Shown: positions 1 through 11,712 of the stretch, in pieces
How positions within the stretch are numbered: the stretch's first letter is position 1
Layout of the letters: each line of letters begins with the position of its first letter
Assembly: GCA_910592205.1 (NCBI GenBank)
Contig: CAJVPJ010000143.1
Span: 1 to 40,289, forward strand
DNA length: 40,289 bases
Direction: 5' to 3'
From: Paraglomus occultum
Taxonomy: Eukaryota; Glomeromycota; Glomeromycetes; Paraglomerales; Paraglomeraceae
Made by a program: the position numbers and the translations under genes
Notes under the pieces: model-generated
The model's database searches: none
The model's input: only the letters and a program-made list of their open reading frames with translations
Told to the model about the DNA's origin: nothing

Positions 1-909
1 AAGAGAGAAATAAGAGGGATCGGTGGCGCATAGGATATTCCGGACGCTAGCGTTTATGTTTGAAATAGACATTCTCCACAAGGTCAATGTAGTTCTAATT
101 CTCCTAATACAATTGTTTGAACCATAGCTGTAAACAAGGAATATGGTTGGTATACTGTTTGTATATATTACGAGAGTTGATTGTATCACCTTTAATTGGC
201 AATTAATTAAGTAAATTATTCTGCATCTAATAAGACAGGTTACTGACTAGATCGACTAGAGCAAACAAACCGATCAGAGCAGCTTTAATAATATCGCTTT
301 CCAACGATAAAGCACGCCTATGTTATTTCCCAGCCGAAGTTTACTCCAGAGAAACTGAACTGTTTTATTGAATTACAATGTGAGGGTGTGGATGATCGAC
401 TGTATGTTATTTTCAACGTTCGAACATCGAAAAGGGTAACCGTTTTGGTTGGTTAATATACTGTTTTCGTGCGACAGGCTGTCAAGAAGCCACGCGATAA
501 AAGGTATATTCCATGCATCATTGATGTTATTTGTGTATAGATACACATTGCCCAAATGGTATGTCTCATGCATGCTCATCTGTCTCTTTGTAAATCGGTT
601 TATGTCACTAACAATTGGTTATTACTGGTACTACCAGACCATGAAGTTTTCAACAATCAGAAAGACGGACAAAGACTTCGCCAAGCTTATTCCAAACGTG
701 TGGTTCTTGTAACAAGGACGTGTTCAGTACAATAACATGCTTATCAATGTGACACATTTACGTAGTAGCAGATGCAGTAAGTGAGTATACCACAATCTCG
801 TTTATTTGTTTCTATCAAACATCATTGGTCAACAAGGAATGACTTTTTATCTTACAAAAATATTCGCCGAATATTCCAAGACTATTTAACAAATAGATAT
901 TTCCATTAA
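1..909. other. Left-edge non-coding stretch
   Basis: No gene I can support. Short open frames occur on both strands (for example a 68-codon frame on the minus strand at 373-579 and an 87-codon frame on the plus strand at 449-712). They overlap each other, have no recognisable domain and no convincing splice partners. The window may begin within intergenic sequence. Confidence 0.4.
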
Positions 910-2225
910 TCAATGTGTCATGATGTCTATTGCCGAGTCCACGTTACGCCTTGTCTTTTGTGCATAAACACGAAAAGTTCGCCATTCAGTGCGGTTCTCG
1001 GTGGCTTCACGAACAAATGTTTCTATTAGTGCATCAAAGTGTTCTGAGCTTATACACATTGTATCTGCAAGTGGCTTCTTCAAAGCGAGCCATGTCCATA
1101 TTAGATTTTTCAAGGCCTAGAAAAAGGACAAAGTTGATTAGCTCGATTGATCGATTGTCTAGATATATAACACGGGATCAAGAAGATGGCTGTTCTGCTT
1201 ACCAATTCACCAAATCGACCGCCTCTCTTCCCTAGTGGTATCCGTTGCTCCTCATATGAGATATTTGATAATCTACAAGTATTTTCGAGATATGTCGTGA
1301 GATTATCTTCAAAGCGCATGCTTATCCCTTTTGATTTGAGAAAAGTCGAAACTGCAATGAGAGGAAATGTACAATGTTATTATTTACGATCTTCAAGCAC
1401 ATCCACGAAGATACAACAATTTATTCCTTGAAGACTCTACTCACATGCATTGGTCAATCGTTTAGTAACACGGCCGGGATTGACAAACGAGCAATATCCT
1501 TCCATGAATTCAACCCATCCCCCAACTCGCGTCACGCGTACTAGTTCATTTACGACGTGTGTTTCCCACTGTTGTTCCGTGAATGCTTCGAATAGCAACC
1601 CTTGTCGGACATAATCGAATGAATCAGCAGCAAACGGGAGGCCTTCGAGAAGATTGCAATCGAAGAAAGAAACATTATGAGGAAGGTTGGTTGTAGGCGA
1701 CATTGGGGATATGTCGATGCCAACAAATTCTGAGCGGGGAAAGTCGATAGACATGTCGATTACCCACGAACCAGTGCCCGATCTGAGCAACAGTGGGAGG
1801 ATGGAAGCGTAGGTCAGTAACGGGGCTATTTGTAGATTAATAACCAACTCGATCCTCACCATCTCCCCCCTCTCCTCCCCTTCTTTGCTCTCTTCTCGCG
1901 AAAATACTCACCCAGAATCTAACACTTTGGCACCACCAACATGTAACAATTCCGTGATCGGGGATGAATACAAGCCATGCCAAAAATGTTTAAACACTGC
2001 ATGCTGTAGTGCCAATCTCTCCATCTCTTCCTCGTCATAGACTGGCAATGGATATTGTGATTCGGCAATGTTAAGATACAATCTTCCATCGACGGTCCGA
2101 TATTTACTTCGTGGAGCTTCGTCGTTTTCACGGTACTTTTTCTGTGGTTTGGGAGATTGAGTGGTCCATGCGCAGTAGCCCATTACACGTGCAAATTGCT
2201 TTTTCATTATGGTGGTTCGTCTCAT
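910..2225 (-). CDS. SAM-dependent class I methyltransferase, paralogue 1 (four exons)
   Basis: Model: exons 2225-1912, 1782-1445, 1351-1203 and 1116-910 on the minus strand (335 aa). Introns of 129, 93 and 86 nt begin GTGAGT, GTGAGT and GTAAGC and end in AG; phases are consistent throughout. The product aligns end to end with the methyltransferase at 5698-6733, including the C-terminal helical part, which is what revealed exons 3 and 4. The SAM-binding motif I reads VLDSGSGTGSW, spanning the first splice junction, followed by an acidic residue in FVGIDIS; later motifs LPFAADSFDYV and RVTRVGGWVEF are typical class I Rossmann methyltransferase features. Motif I has Ser where the paralogue has the usual Val-Gly-Cys pattern. 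A start at the internal Met-Gly (about 2183) matches the paralogue's N-terminus better than the first ATG at 2225. The substrate is unknown; related fungal proteins are usually annotated only as methyltransferase domain 25-type. Confidence 0.85.
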
Positions 2226-2306
2226 TATGATTTAGGTGAAGAGGAATATGTATAAGCAATAAAGTGGATGATGCACAATTGGAAATATATGCGTATGCAA
2301 GAAAAG

Positions 2307-2316
2307 ATATATATAT
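2307..2316 (-). promoter_or_regulatory. Possible TATA element of methyltransferase 1
   Basis: An alternating TATATATAT run lies about 85 nt upstream of the first ATG of the minus-strand methyltransferase. It is a plausible TATA box, but it sits inside TA-rich low-complexity sequence. Confidence 0.25.
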
Positions 2317-5300
2317 GTATAAGATGTATGTATTTATATGTATGAAAGGTAGGTATGCGAATAGGTTAATAATGTGTAAAGGTAGGTCAACTACGGAATA
2401 TAATGGTTTTTCGTGATTATGAAGGATGTGGTAAATTGATGATTTACACTCTGGATTCATTTATCTATAGTTGTTTCTTCATTCACACTGTGAAGTCTTT
2501 TGCCTCTACCGACGTAATTTCTTTTTGAATTCTATATTCCTCTTTGGCACACATGCACACACACGCACTCACTCTCTCGTTTATTTCCTTTTCCTTTTAT
2601 TTTTTCCCTTTTAACTGATAACTGACTAGAGGTCAGTAGTCAGCCAGACAAAAATGTCTATTTAGTGAAGGGGGATGATCAATTATTTTACGCTTCTCTC
2701 GGATATAAATACTTGTGATATTTGATTTTGGAGACAGAGAAAGGGAATAAAAAGCTCCCGGCCAACCGTTGTGGGGGTAATATATCTTTGTTTAATAATC
2801 CCCACTAAGCTTTGACGATCCGGATGCAACCGTCTTCCGTTGTTGCTGACAACGGGAATACATAACGCATGCGTGGCCTTTGTTTCATAAACAAAGTACT
2901 AAATAGGAAATTAGCCAGAGATTCTGGAGCAGTGAGCGTATAACTAAAGCGGGTTTTAATACCATTATTTATTTACGCTCATGTATTTATTTATTTATTT
3001 AAATGAGGAATGGCCTTATGCGTATCGGTTGCAGTTGCCCGATATGGGTTAAAGTATGTGGGTGTTAGACTTTATTGGATATGATTTGCACAAGTTATTT
3101 TAACGTAACAGTGTAAGGGAGCACAGACGGTGTTATTTCTTTGTTCAGGGGCAGAAAAGGCGTTTAGCCTTATTCTTCCACCGAGAAAAACGAGCAAAAA
3201 AAATTGACACAAGGCAGTGGAAAAGAAAGGCAATTAACGGCCTTATTAGTCGGGGAGGATTCGGCTGATAAGAGAAACAGCAATTTACACAGTTAAAATT
3301 GCAAAACTGGGCACATATTATCTGCTGCGTGTTATATTAATATGGAAGATCGACAAGACAAATGAGTTGTTGATACATTGTCGATTTTACATCCAAATAA
3401 GCAGTGCGTGATACATCATATCGTCCCAGATAAATCAACAACCCCACCGCCTCATGTACTAAAATAATCTAACAACCATCAAGGTCGGTTAAAAACAGCA
3501 AAGAACTGTAACAATGGCAATGACAAGAATAGCCTTTTAGCACTCGTTCTAAAGTTCTATTTGCTATTCCACTGTACATTCCAAACATCAAAAATAGCCC
3601 AACGATCAGCAAACTCTATTCAACTCAACTCTACTTAACCATGACTTGTTCACTTTTAACGAGCTCTCTTTCCTCAATCGGTATATTCTCGCGGTTTAAC
3701 ATTTAGCGAACGGATCGACAGCCCGTTTCGATCTTGTACCAGCAGTTTATGGTTAAAAATAGTTTTTTTTTCTTTCGAGAAATTCAAACGCACACTTTTG
3801 TTTTTTCTGGGAAGAAATGTAGAATTCTCCATTTAGAATACATCGAATCATGAGGGGCGGGAGAGTGACGGATGAAACGAGATAGATCCTCTGCTACGAT
3901 ATGCAAAACGTAGTGTATAATAGGGCATACACAGACCACTCAATTTATTAATTAAGTGTTTTGTACATTCATATTTTACTAATCCCACTTTATATGGTGT
4001 TTTTTCTACCTCTGATTTTTACCTTCATCCATCGGGACCTCTTCTCATTCCGGAAAAATCCTTCCACGTTGAAACTTTTTCAAGTTTCCAACATTCCATT
4101 TCTTTTAACGCATTGCCCGCTTAATCATCTACAAACAAAATAGAATTAACGTTTTGGCTGAACATTTCTTTCCCTAGTCTTATAGTCTGATTGGCCAACT
4201 TCATTAACGAGCCGTGATCAAAATTTGGGCCCCGTGGTTAGCAATTATGACGTATTTACCCTTTCCAAAATTTTGTCATTAATTGTCGCACTTTGAGATA
4301 ATCTGTTCATCAACACTTGTATGTTTGTGTGGTAATTATCATTGGCTCAACGTTCCGCAAAGAGCATGCCAATGATGTAACTAATTTGTCAGCTGAGGTA
4401 TGGAATGTAACCATTTGTAGCAAGTGTAATTTAATGGATTCTGCGTCATATTTTCTAACGTATCACGTTACTATTTATTTGTCCTTGGCAAGTGGCCAAG
4501 CTTGTAAGCCCAATCTGATGACTGAGCTATTTTTTCTCAATAGTCAATGGACTGCCTTTTCTAGCGGTAAAGATTATCTCGCATAGACTAGACCATATTG
4601 TTCAACAACCCTTGATGGAAACTGTTAGACTAGTAAACATTGTGCTTGGGAATTGAGTCATTATTTGTCGTATGCCCAATTAAGAGAATAGAAATGGTTT
4701 GGTCTTGATCTGATAAAATATATACAATTAACAGGGACCCCTGTGCATGGCTGTGGGGGAAGCCTCCCGTCTAAAGTATTGTCAATACGCTGTTAACGAT
4801 TTAATCGATTTGCCTATTACAAATACGAATAAATACTGTTGAAACGTCTCTGCATTATCAACCAGCCCCTCCATCTCGCATAGTTAATATGATACTCATT
4901 CGCAATATCAATCAACGTCATTTTATACTTGTTACCATTGTTCTCGTAGCAACCCGCCTAGACAATTTCGATTGTCAATGGCTAATTAAAGTTATCTTAT
5001 CTATTGAAACACGTAAGATCTAGCTGCAGGGAAAAGTCACAACGGAGAGCGTAAGAGTCCGTGGGAATGGGAACACGGAGAATCTATTATTAAGAGAACA
5101 ATCGTAAGATACTCGGTAATTCATTAATGTATTGCGGCTGAGATTGAGGCACGGTGGATGCACATATAAAAATATAGCAAAGAAATTAATATCTCCGTAC
5201 AATAGTATACATTGTCTATACCACGCTATAAATAATAATAATTGAAAATGATTGGAACATCAACAATTATCAAGATGCTCTTGCATAACATTCGTATATC

Positions 5301-5383
5301 CGAAGGACAATGGGGTATATTATTTTTACCATTCGGCCATTAATCGATCTATTGGAATTTGATAATCAGAAAAAGTTCAATGA

Positions 5384-5429
5384 TCATACCACCCCCGCAT
5401 TAGAAATTATTCGGATTTGGGTGGTATGA
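5384..5429. repeat. Perfect 11-bp inverted repeat upstream of methyltransferase 2
   Basis: TCATACCACCC at 5384-5394 is exactly reverse-complemented by GGGTGGTATGA at 5419-5429, separated by 24 bases. It lies about 270 bp before the methyltransferase 2 ATG. It could be a paired binding site for a dimeric regulator or a cruciform-forming hairpin; neither is shown by sequence alone. Confidence 0.6.
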
Positions 5430-5530
5430 CATTTACCCCACACAAATCATCCGATCAGTGGCAACTAGCAACTAACAACATTACGTCAGTAAACAAATAT
5501 ATGACTTCTTGCTGCGCCGGCAAAAATAGA

Positions 5531-5538
5531 TATTTAAA
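5531..5538 (+). promoter_or_regulatory. Probable TATA box of methyltransferase 2
   Basis: TATTTAAA lies 160 bp before the ATG. That spacing is similar to the TATA-like boxes ahead of other genes here (about 145 bp for the HMG gene at 12124 and about 160 bp for the secreted-protein gene at 19723), implying a roughly 130-nt leader. Confidence 0.45.
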
Positions 5539-5615
5539 GGGACGCATTTTGAGCTGACCAAACTCACAAAAAAATTCAAAAAACAACCGAAAGACACAGG
5601 TTAATTAATTACTTA

Positions 5616-5634
5616 CAAACAAACAAACAAACAA
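5616..5634 (+). repeat. CAAA microsatellite in presumed 5' leader
   Basis: Several tandem CAAA units lie between the TATA-like site and the start codon of methyltransferase 2, within a leader that is A-rich and nearly G-free, a composition common in fungal 5' UTRs. Confidence 0.6.
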
Positions 5635-5697
5635 CAACATCGACTCTACCTTAAGTATCTACCATCTGCTAAACTAAACACACTCGACACTTTTAAA

Positions 5698-6733
5698 ATG
5701 GGCGCCACATTTTCAGTCAACGATCCTCACTACGCGTCATACCCCAGAGAAATAGCCGAGCAAGAATATAAAAATTCGGAAGAACGTGTTCGTCCATCGA
5801 ATCCCAAATATGAAATGCCCGATAACATTGCAGACTTGGAACGTTTGGAAACCCAACACTACCTAATGAGATATCTCTGGCAAAGCAATTTCGAAGCACC
5901 AGTCGATCAAGTCTTAAAATCTTCTGACGCAAAAGTTCTCGATGTCGGCTGCGGACACGGTACCTGGATATTCGAATTGGCTCAAGAATATCCTAACGCA
6001 CAGTTTACCGGTATCGATACCGAATCCTTCTTACCCAAGAGAGAATCATCCGACAACATCAAGTTTCTCGAACACGATTTGCAACATGGATTGCCATTCG
6101 CCGATAATACCTTTGATTTCGTACACATGCGGTTCTTGACTCAATACATCTCGGAAAAGACTTGGGAGGACGTTATCGTCAAAGAGCTTGTTCGAGTGGC
6201 CAAACCTGGTGGATGGATCGAAATCATCGAGTTCGATTATCCTCATTACAGTGCTGGTCCCAAGACACGTAAATTCACTAAAGCCGGTGAGTAAAGCAAA
6301 TTTCTAGAGTAACGTTTGATTTAGCACACTTGCTCCGCATAATTATGATTCTAACCGTAATTTTATTATTTTATAAAAATCAGCCATGGAATTCCTTGCT
6401 TCAAAGGGCTTTAACGGTTTGTTAAGTCTCAAACTCCCATCATTCCTCAAGGCTACAGGCCAAGTAGGTGATATCCGCAAACACGACAAATCAATTGCAC
6501 TTGGCAAGTGGGCTGGTAAAGTCGGTGAATTTGCTATTCAAGACATGTCATTATTGGTTACGGAATTACGTGCCGAATTGTCATCATTTATGAATATCTC
6601 TGAGGCTGAATATGATCAACTGTTGGAGGATTACAAACAAGAAGTAGAAAAATTCAAGAGCTTCTTTAAGACGCACAGATTCTTTACACAAAAAGTGAAT
6701 GTAGACGAGAAAACTGGAATGCCTATTCTGTAA
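5698..6733 (+). CDS. SAM-dependent class I methyltransferase, paralogue 2 (two exons)
   Basis: Exons 5698-6286 and 6384-6733 (312 aa), joined across a 97-nt intron starting GTGAGT and ending CAG. Motif I KVLDVGCGHGTW is at residues 79-90, followed by FTGIDTESF with the acidic SAM-ribose residue, then LPFADNTFDFV and the RVAKPGGWIEI strand, all characteristic of class I SAM-dependent methyltransferases. The C-terminal third is helical and charged and is shared with the minus-strand paralogue at 910-2225. The N-terminus MGATFS fits the Met-Gly-X-X-X-Ser pattern for N-myristoylation, so membrane association is possible; this is inference. The intron sits at the same place as intron 2 of the paralogue, which has two additional introns. 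A polyadenylation-like AATAAA is at 6912-6917. The substrate cannot be assigned. Confidence 0.92.
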
Positions 6734-8722
6734 CTTAATACCAAATCCACTAGAACTTTTTTACGCTGTTAGTATCATCCTCACTTAATATTTTATTAAT
6801 CTTACCTTATGTATAACAATATTGTAATTTTTCATGATTCAAAAGTTAACACTATATATTGTAGAAATAACTGTTAACAAAATTTTACAGTAATAACGAA
6901 TCTTTCAAGTAAATAAAAAAGACTGTCAAATATAACCAAGATCCAACGGTCTATCAGTTAACAGTTCCCTATCAAGAAACCGTGTGTAATGTTTATGACA
7001 CCATCTCGACCGCATGCAGTAATACTTATCAAGTGAGAACATTTACAAAGTTATTACAAATCGCATCAGAACGCTCACAAAGTTTTTCTTTGATCTCTAA
7101 CGCTAACGGCTATTAAAACTTTAAATAAGAGTTATCTCGTAATTGGTGAGCGATCAGATTAGAATTCTTTGTTAGAGTATATGCATATATATGCGAGGTC
7201 TGGTAGGAAGACCCCCACACCACTAGAACATATTCGCCTAGCTTTCACAACGGGCTCTGTTAAACATGGGCTAGAAAGAATACTTTGTAGGTGGGGAAAA
7301 CCACTAAGCGAGGGGTTATATTATAACTACGAAGAAAACAAACGGGGGGATATAGGGATTATATGACAGTAAGCATTAGCGATCGACCAATAAGCGCCAC
7401 ATGCTGTATAACATTTCGAACAATTGTAAATATGATAAAATTATGTATTATTTTTGGCTGTCCAGCCAATGATATATGCGTACGTAATCATGTTTATAGT
7501 TTCACTAATAGTAATACAAGTATCAGCATGAATGTCGTCTTCCATGCAAGTTCAGAATGTTGGTGAATTGAAGTTACATATCTTAAGACTCCCAATCATA
7601 ATCACAGACATGAGTCATACAAAATTTTCCATTGTAAAATTTAACTGGTCGAACTGGTCGAATTAGTCAGATTGGTCGAAAGTGGCCAAGTTGGACCGAA
7701 GTATCTTGAATTAGTAATGGACCCTGACTTACATGAATAGAACCCCCATTATAAATTTATCTTAAACCCTGTGACCGTTTGTTACATAAAAAAAGAATCC
7801 CAATGGAAACAATCCCACTGTACAGATTGTATTCGATACGGCCGAAATCCATTGTCATTATATACGCATAAAGTTATGAAAGTGGTATGGTATGGCATGA
7901 TCACTATCAGTAAAACACAATCGTACTTTTCCCCGAAATAGATATTATGGATCTCGTAAATTGTTTTTCCTCTGCATTCAAAGTGTATACATTAACGTTT
8001 ATAAGGATTCGCTGAGAAACTGTGGAAAATACGTCATCAAAACCATTTCTGTAAATCTTTAATTAATGAATGAATGAAATGAAAAAACAAATCCTACACC
8101 CTATCCACGATTGTCGCGAATGGCCCATTCTAACCCAATTCTAGGCGTATGAAAGTGTGTCTATTCATCAACATGACATTAACTTGCAATTCATAGAACT
8201 ATTTATTTCCATTACAAGCTAATAGACCCGGTCCCTGGAAACCGAACTTAAACCCGCGTGTATATAGAACACACATAATCACAGTTGAATGAAACTGTTG
8301 CCTATTAAAGAATTAATATACAATTTGCACGCGAAGAATGTAGACATTTAATGTGAATAAACGCGATTTGTTGTAACCTTTTCGTTAATTAAAGTTTTTT
8401 GAAAGTACCGTCATAACCCAGAAAGGACAAACCGGAAACCGGGAGAGAATATATAAGCGATGCAAGCTTAGTGAGAAAATACTCGTCTTTCCAATTCTAG
8501 AAGCAGGATTGCAGAGACACTAAATATAGACGGTATATTAGGTATCGGATATTATTAACACCCACCCAAACACAAACTCCTCCGCCCCGACCACATACGT
8601 AGGAGCTTTTTTTTTCCCTGTTTACCGGACCAGCTTTGGAGCTTGTTTGCCTGCCTGTCAAGCTTTTGTCATATCAATAACATATCCAATACTCTGATTC
8701 CCCATCCTGAATTCTGCGTCAA
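6734..8722. other. Intergenic region, methyltransferase 2 to first HMG gene
   Basis: No supported gene. Short plus-strand frames at 7169-7366 and 7363-7566 lack recognisable similarity, and the first opens only at a non-ATG codon. Around 7642-7680 there is a small degenerate tandem repeat of an ACTGGTCGAA-like unit. The right end contains the TATA-like site at 8449-8455 and the presumed leader of the next gene. Confidence 0.45.
8449..8455 (+). promoter_or_regulatory. Probable TATA box of the first HMG-box gene
   Basis: TATATAA follows a purine-rich stretch about 270 bp upstream of the chosen ATG at 8723. The distance would give a leader of about 240 nt, or the leader may contain an intron. 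Confidence 0.4.
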
Positions 8723-9304
8723 ATGTCGTTATCAAAGTACCACATTGTTATTTATCACGCGGCAATATCTCACCAAAATCCGTACTTCATCTATCGCAAG
8801 CACTTGGGCGATGAGCTGGCGTCTTTAGGCCAACATGTGGGTTTCGGTGAGCTCTCCAAGATGGCAGCCACCAGGTGGCACGCCTCTCAAGAACTGAGAA
8901 ACGACTATATATTCAAAGCAGAAACAAGAAGGTGTGAAAAAAGGAGAGGCAAAGTTAGACGGCAAAGAAACGGTCTTAAATGGTATGTTTCTACACCAAA
9001 GCAACCTCGAGTTTTTAGAAGATATGAAGGCGGAAATTTTGATAATGAAATGATTAATAACGAAAGCAATACATGTGAAATTGAAAAAAACGATACTATT
9101 CTATTTGTCAACTACTTCAAAACGGCCATGGCCAAAAAACATAACAAAAAAAAAGATGTAACCACTGCAAACAGAAATATTTTTAATGATACAACTCCAA
9201 TGTTTTATGAAAATACCCCAATGTTTTATGAAAATGATGATTATGGAATTCCGTTCTGGTTTTCACCACAACTTTTAGAACCAAGTAGACTTGAAAATGA
9301 GTAA
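8723..9304 (+). CDS. Divergent HMG-box (MATA-HMG-like) protein
   Basis: Single open frame of 193 aa. Residues about 17-75 match an HMG box: QNPYFIYRKHLGDELASLG, then ELSKMAATRWHASQELRNDY with the conserved core Trp, then a basic tail rich in Lys/Arg (CEKRRGKVRRQRNG). This parallels the box of the neighbour at 12124, where the corresponding start is PQNAFILYRRD. The family binds bent or minor-groove DNA in the nucleus; MATA-HMG proteins act as mating-type regulators in some fungi and form large families in arbuscular mycorrhizal fungi. The canonical Pro-Arg-Pro lead-in is missing, and the ATG is preceded in frame by a stop five codons upstream, so an upstream exon supplying the lead-in is possible. 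Near the C-terminus the heptad TPMFYEN is directly duplicated, and the tail is acidic and Asn-rich. Confidence 0.65.
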   Translation: MSLSKYHIVIYHAAISHQNPYFIYRKHLGDELASLGQHVGFGELSKMAATRWHASQELRNDYIFKAETRRCEKRRGKVRRQRNGLKWYVSTPKQPRVFRRYEGGNFDNEMINNESNTCEIEKNDTILFVNYFKTAMAKKHNKKKDVTTANRNIFNDTTPMFYENTPMFYENDDYGIPFWFSPQLLEPSRLENE

Positions 9305-9593
9305 AATTTAACAGGTTTTCGTTGAACATATATATTTTTATTTAGTAAATTTATAAACAAGTTTAGGAAAAAGAAAAAAAAATTGGAAAAAAAAAAGTTG
9401 AAAAAAAAAAAAGTTTAATTATTACGTTATATATATTTTAAAGTTTAGCAAATTATGAAATTTACATGCTTTTATGTTAAAAACAACAGTTTTTTGTTTA
9501 TAAGCTTATGATTAGTTATGACAAAATTTACAGCGAAGTTATGTTTCTATTTTATTTTTTTCGAAAACGTCCTCTTGCAAGAACGTGCATAGC

Positions 9594-9631
9594 AAAATAA
9601 ATAAAATAAAATAAAATAAAATAAAATAAAT
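9594..9631 (+). repeat. AAAAT microsatellite
   Basis: Tandem AAAAT units (with one shorter unit at the left) about 290 bp downstream of the first HMG gene, following several homopolymeric A runs at 9360-9416. This is simple-sequence DNA and may include the polyadenylation region of that gene. Confidence 0.85.
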
Positions 9632-11526
9632 GCTTACTGTTTCGTAACTGAGCAAACACCAATACGAGGCGGAGGAGAGCAGTTTAGTAGCGTCTGTTTT
9701 TGATAATACTTTTGTCCAACATTACCCAAATACGAGTGACAAATTGGAATGCATCCACTTCCCTCTTCTATTATGAAAACGAAATAGTTGTTCATGTGTT
9801 ATTTTCCAAACATTGCCGTAAAGGGGATTTTCTTCGCGTTCATTTGAGCGCATGACTTTGACATTATGGTCTCATAAGTGACAGAATCCATTTGTTCTTT
9901 TCGACTTGTTTCGAAACGACTTTTTTTTTTTTTTCGGATTGTTTTCTGAATCATAATTGGTGTTTGTATTTCACATAGTCGTACGACCAACATAGCATAG
10001 ATGTTGATTATCATTGGTTCAATAAAGAGTCTTTGTTTAGAAACAGGAAAGGGGGCGGGAAGGACGAAGGGGGAAGGTGAGAGCGAACTGCGAATATTTT
10101 GGTAGCCGGTCACTAATGAATAGTCAAATATTTTCTATGCTTATATAGGAGTTATATGGATCCCTTATACTGTCTAACTTTATGGGACGTATTATTCGGT
10201 GGGGGTTCCGTAATGACGGTCAGTAGAATCACAACGCCCGGATTACCATTTTTAACTGACGTGCATCAATGTCTTTTTCCGATTAAGACAATAAACGCAT
10301 AATATTAATACACAGTCGGCTCTCATGGTATTATGTCTGGTTTGAGATTATCCAATTTTTTTTTCAGCCGAATGATTTCATCCGTCAATCCGTTGTTACC
10401 CAAATCAATTCATACTGCCATCGACTATTAACGTGGTATTATCACGGCATTATACTCTTATCTATTTCCCATAACCACATGGTTTTTGGGTCCCCTCTCC
10501 TCCCTTGTGCATGCTAGAGCTATTTAGTCTAACAAGGAACGTATAAAACTCGATATGAAATTCATATACGCATTTACTCTACTCAAACACTATTCTTTTA
10601 GCCTGGTATTCGGCAGCAAATCATTGGTAATTCAAATGTAGATTGCAACAACATCAATGAAAGTCCTTTGACATAGAAAATTGTTAAGAGTCTGATTGGG
10701 TTGTACTTAATGAATTATTTAGTTGCAGGGGGGTTAGAGTTATAAGTTAAGACAAAGACTGGATGATAGTGCAACCACAAATCCGGATTTACCACCATTT
10801 CGGTAGTAGGAGTGTGTTTCATATGCGATGCATCTATAAATAAATCGGTTTGCATACATGCAAAATGTAAGTTCAATTATCGTTCAATTTATTTATTACG
10901 TAAATAATTAAATATTCGACTCACGAGTACGACTATCAGAGTTGCACTCATTGAAATTGGTGATCAAAAACTGCAAAAAACAACAATTAGTCTCATAGGT
11001 ACCGAATTACTTGTACAGATTTTACTGTTACAAGACAGAATTTGGGACTGATTTGAAAGAATACGAACATTCCATAAACGAGAGTTAATGGCAAATCTGC
11101 GACGGTTTGGTCATAAACATTGCCCCATTTCCATGCAAACAAGATGTGCTGGATAGTTCCAAAATGGGGTTTGGGGAATAACTCTATTCCGTTTTCTTCC
11201 ATTCCATTCCATTCTCATCTATACCGCAAACATTTTTGTCGGTGCTCGTTTAATTACTAACAAACTTTCATTGCTATTGCCTTTTTCCCGTTAGTTCTTT
11301 ATTAGCCATTGCGAATCGATACACAAACAAGCACGTTAGTCTTGCACAACTAACCGATGTGCACCACATTTATATGCAATCAATATTCATTAGGACGCAC
11401 CGTGTATCTGACCCTTTTTTGTTTTTCAACGTATAAAAAACACAACGAACTTTTTATCAAGCTATCAAGTGGTTTGAACTGACGCAAGTCTAGCCAAATT
11501 ACAAGGGCCTTCTCAACGAACATTGG

Positions 11527-11712
11527 TCATTTTCCACTGCAGTCGATCAGGGGGGGACAAGTATTTTGCTTAGCCAAATTTGCGTAGTACCGATGTTTTT
11601 CGTTGTTCCCAGCACACAACACAATAGTAATTAGTAATAATGCTAATACTAGGTATTCGGTTTGAATTGTCTTGGTCAGTCCGAGTGGGTTTCGCAAAAT
11701 GCGTCCATGCAT
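11527..11712 (-). CDS. Possible small secreted peptide (61 aa), uncertain
   Basis: From the ATG at 11712 a 61-codon frame shows a basic N-terminal region of about 19 residues, a strongly hydrophobic core LVLALLLITIVLCAG, and a short polar tail with two cysteines (NTCPPLIDCSGK). This resembles a signal peptide or signal anchor followed by a tiny Cys-pair peptide. I recognise no family. The frame is open upstream of the ATG, and the N-region is long for a signal peptide, so a spliced start or a chance frame is quite possible. The two-Cys tail recalls the Cys-pair modules of the secreted genes at 16.2-19.7 kb, but similarity beyond that is not evident. Confidence 0.25.
   Translation of the reverse strand: MHGRILRNPLGLTKTIQTEYLVLALLLITIVLCAGNNEKHRYYANLAKQNTCPPLIDCSGK

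Larger units (their letters stand above)
2226..5697. other. 3.5 kb intergenic region between divergent methyltransferase genes
   Basis: No protein-coding gene is supported. Open frames at 2128-2460 (-), 3961-4143 (+), 4317-4586 (+) and 5020-5202 (-) are short and have no domain or paired exon signals. The region presumably contains the promoters of both flanking methyltransferases. A perfect inverted repeat (5384-5429), a TATA-like site (5531-5538) and a CAAA microsatellite (5616-5634) near the right end are listed separately. Confidence 0.45.

Noticed and set aside
2128-2460. 110-codon minus-strand frame upstream of methyltransferase 1
   Set aside because: Runs from TA-rich promoter sequence into the first exon in the wrong frame; the methyltransferase frame is supported by alignment to its paralogue.
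7642-7680. Short repeats of an ACTGGTCGAA-like unit, considered as a CRISPR or binding-site array
   Set aside because: Units are adjacent and degenerate, with no spacers and in a eukaryotic context; simple tandem repeat.
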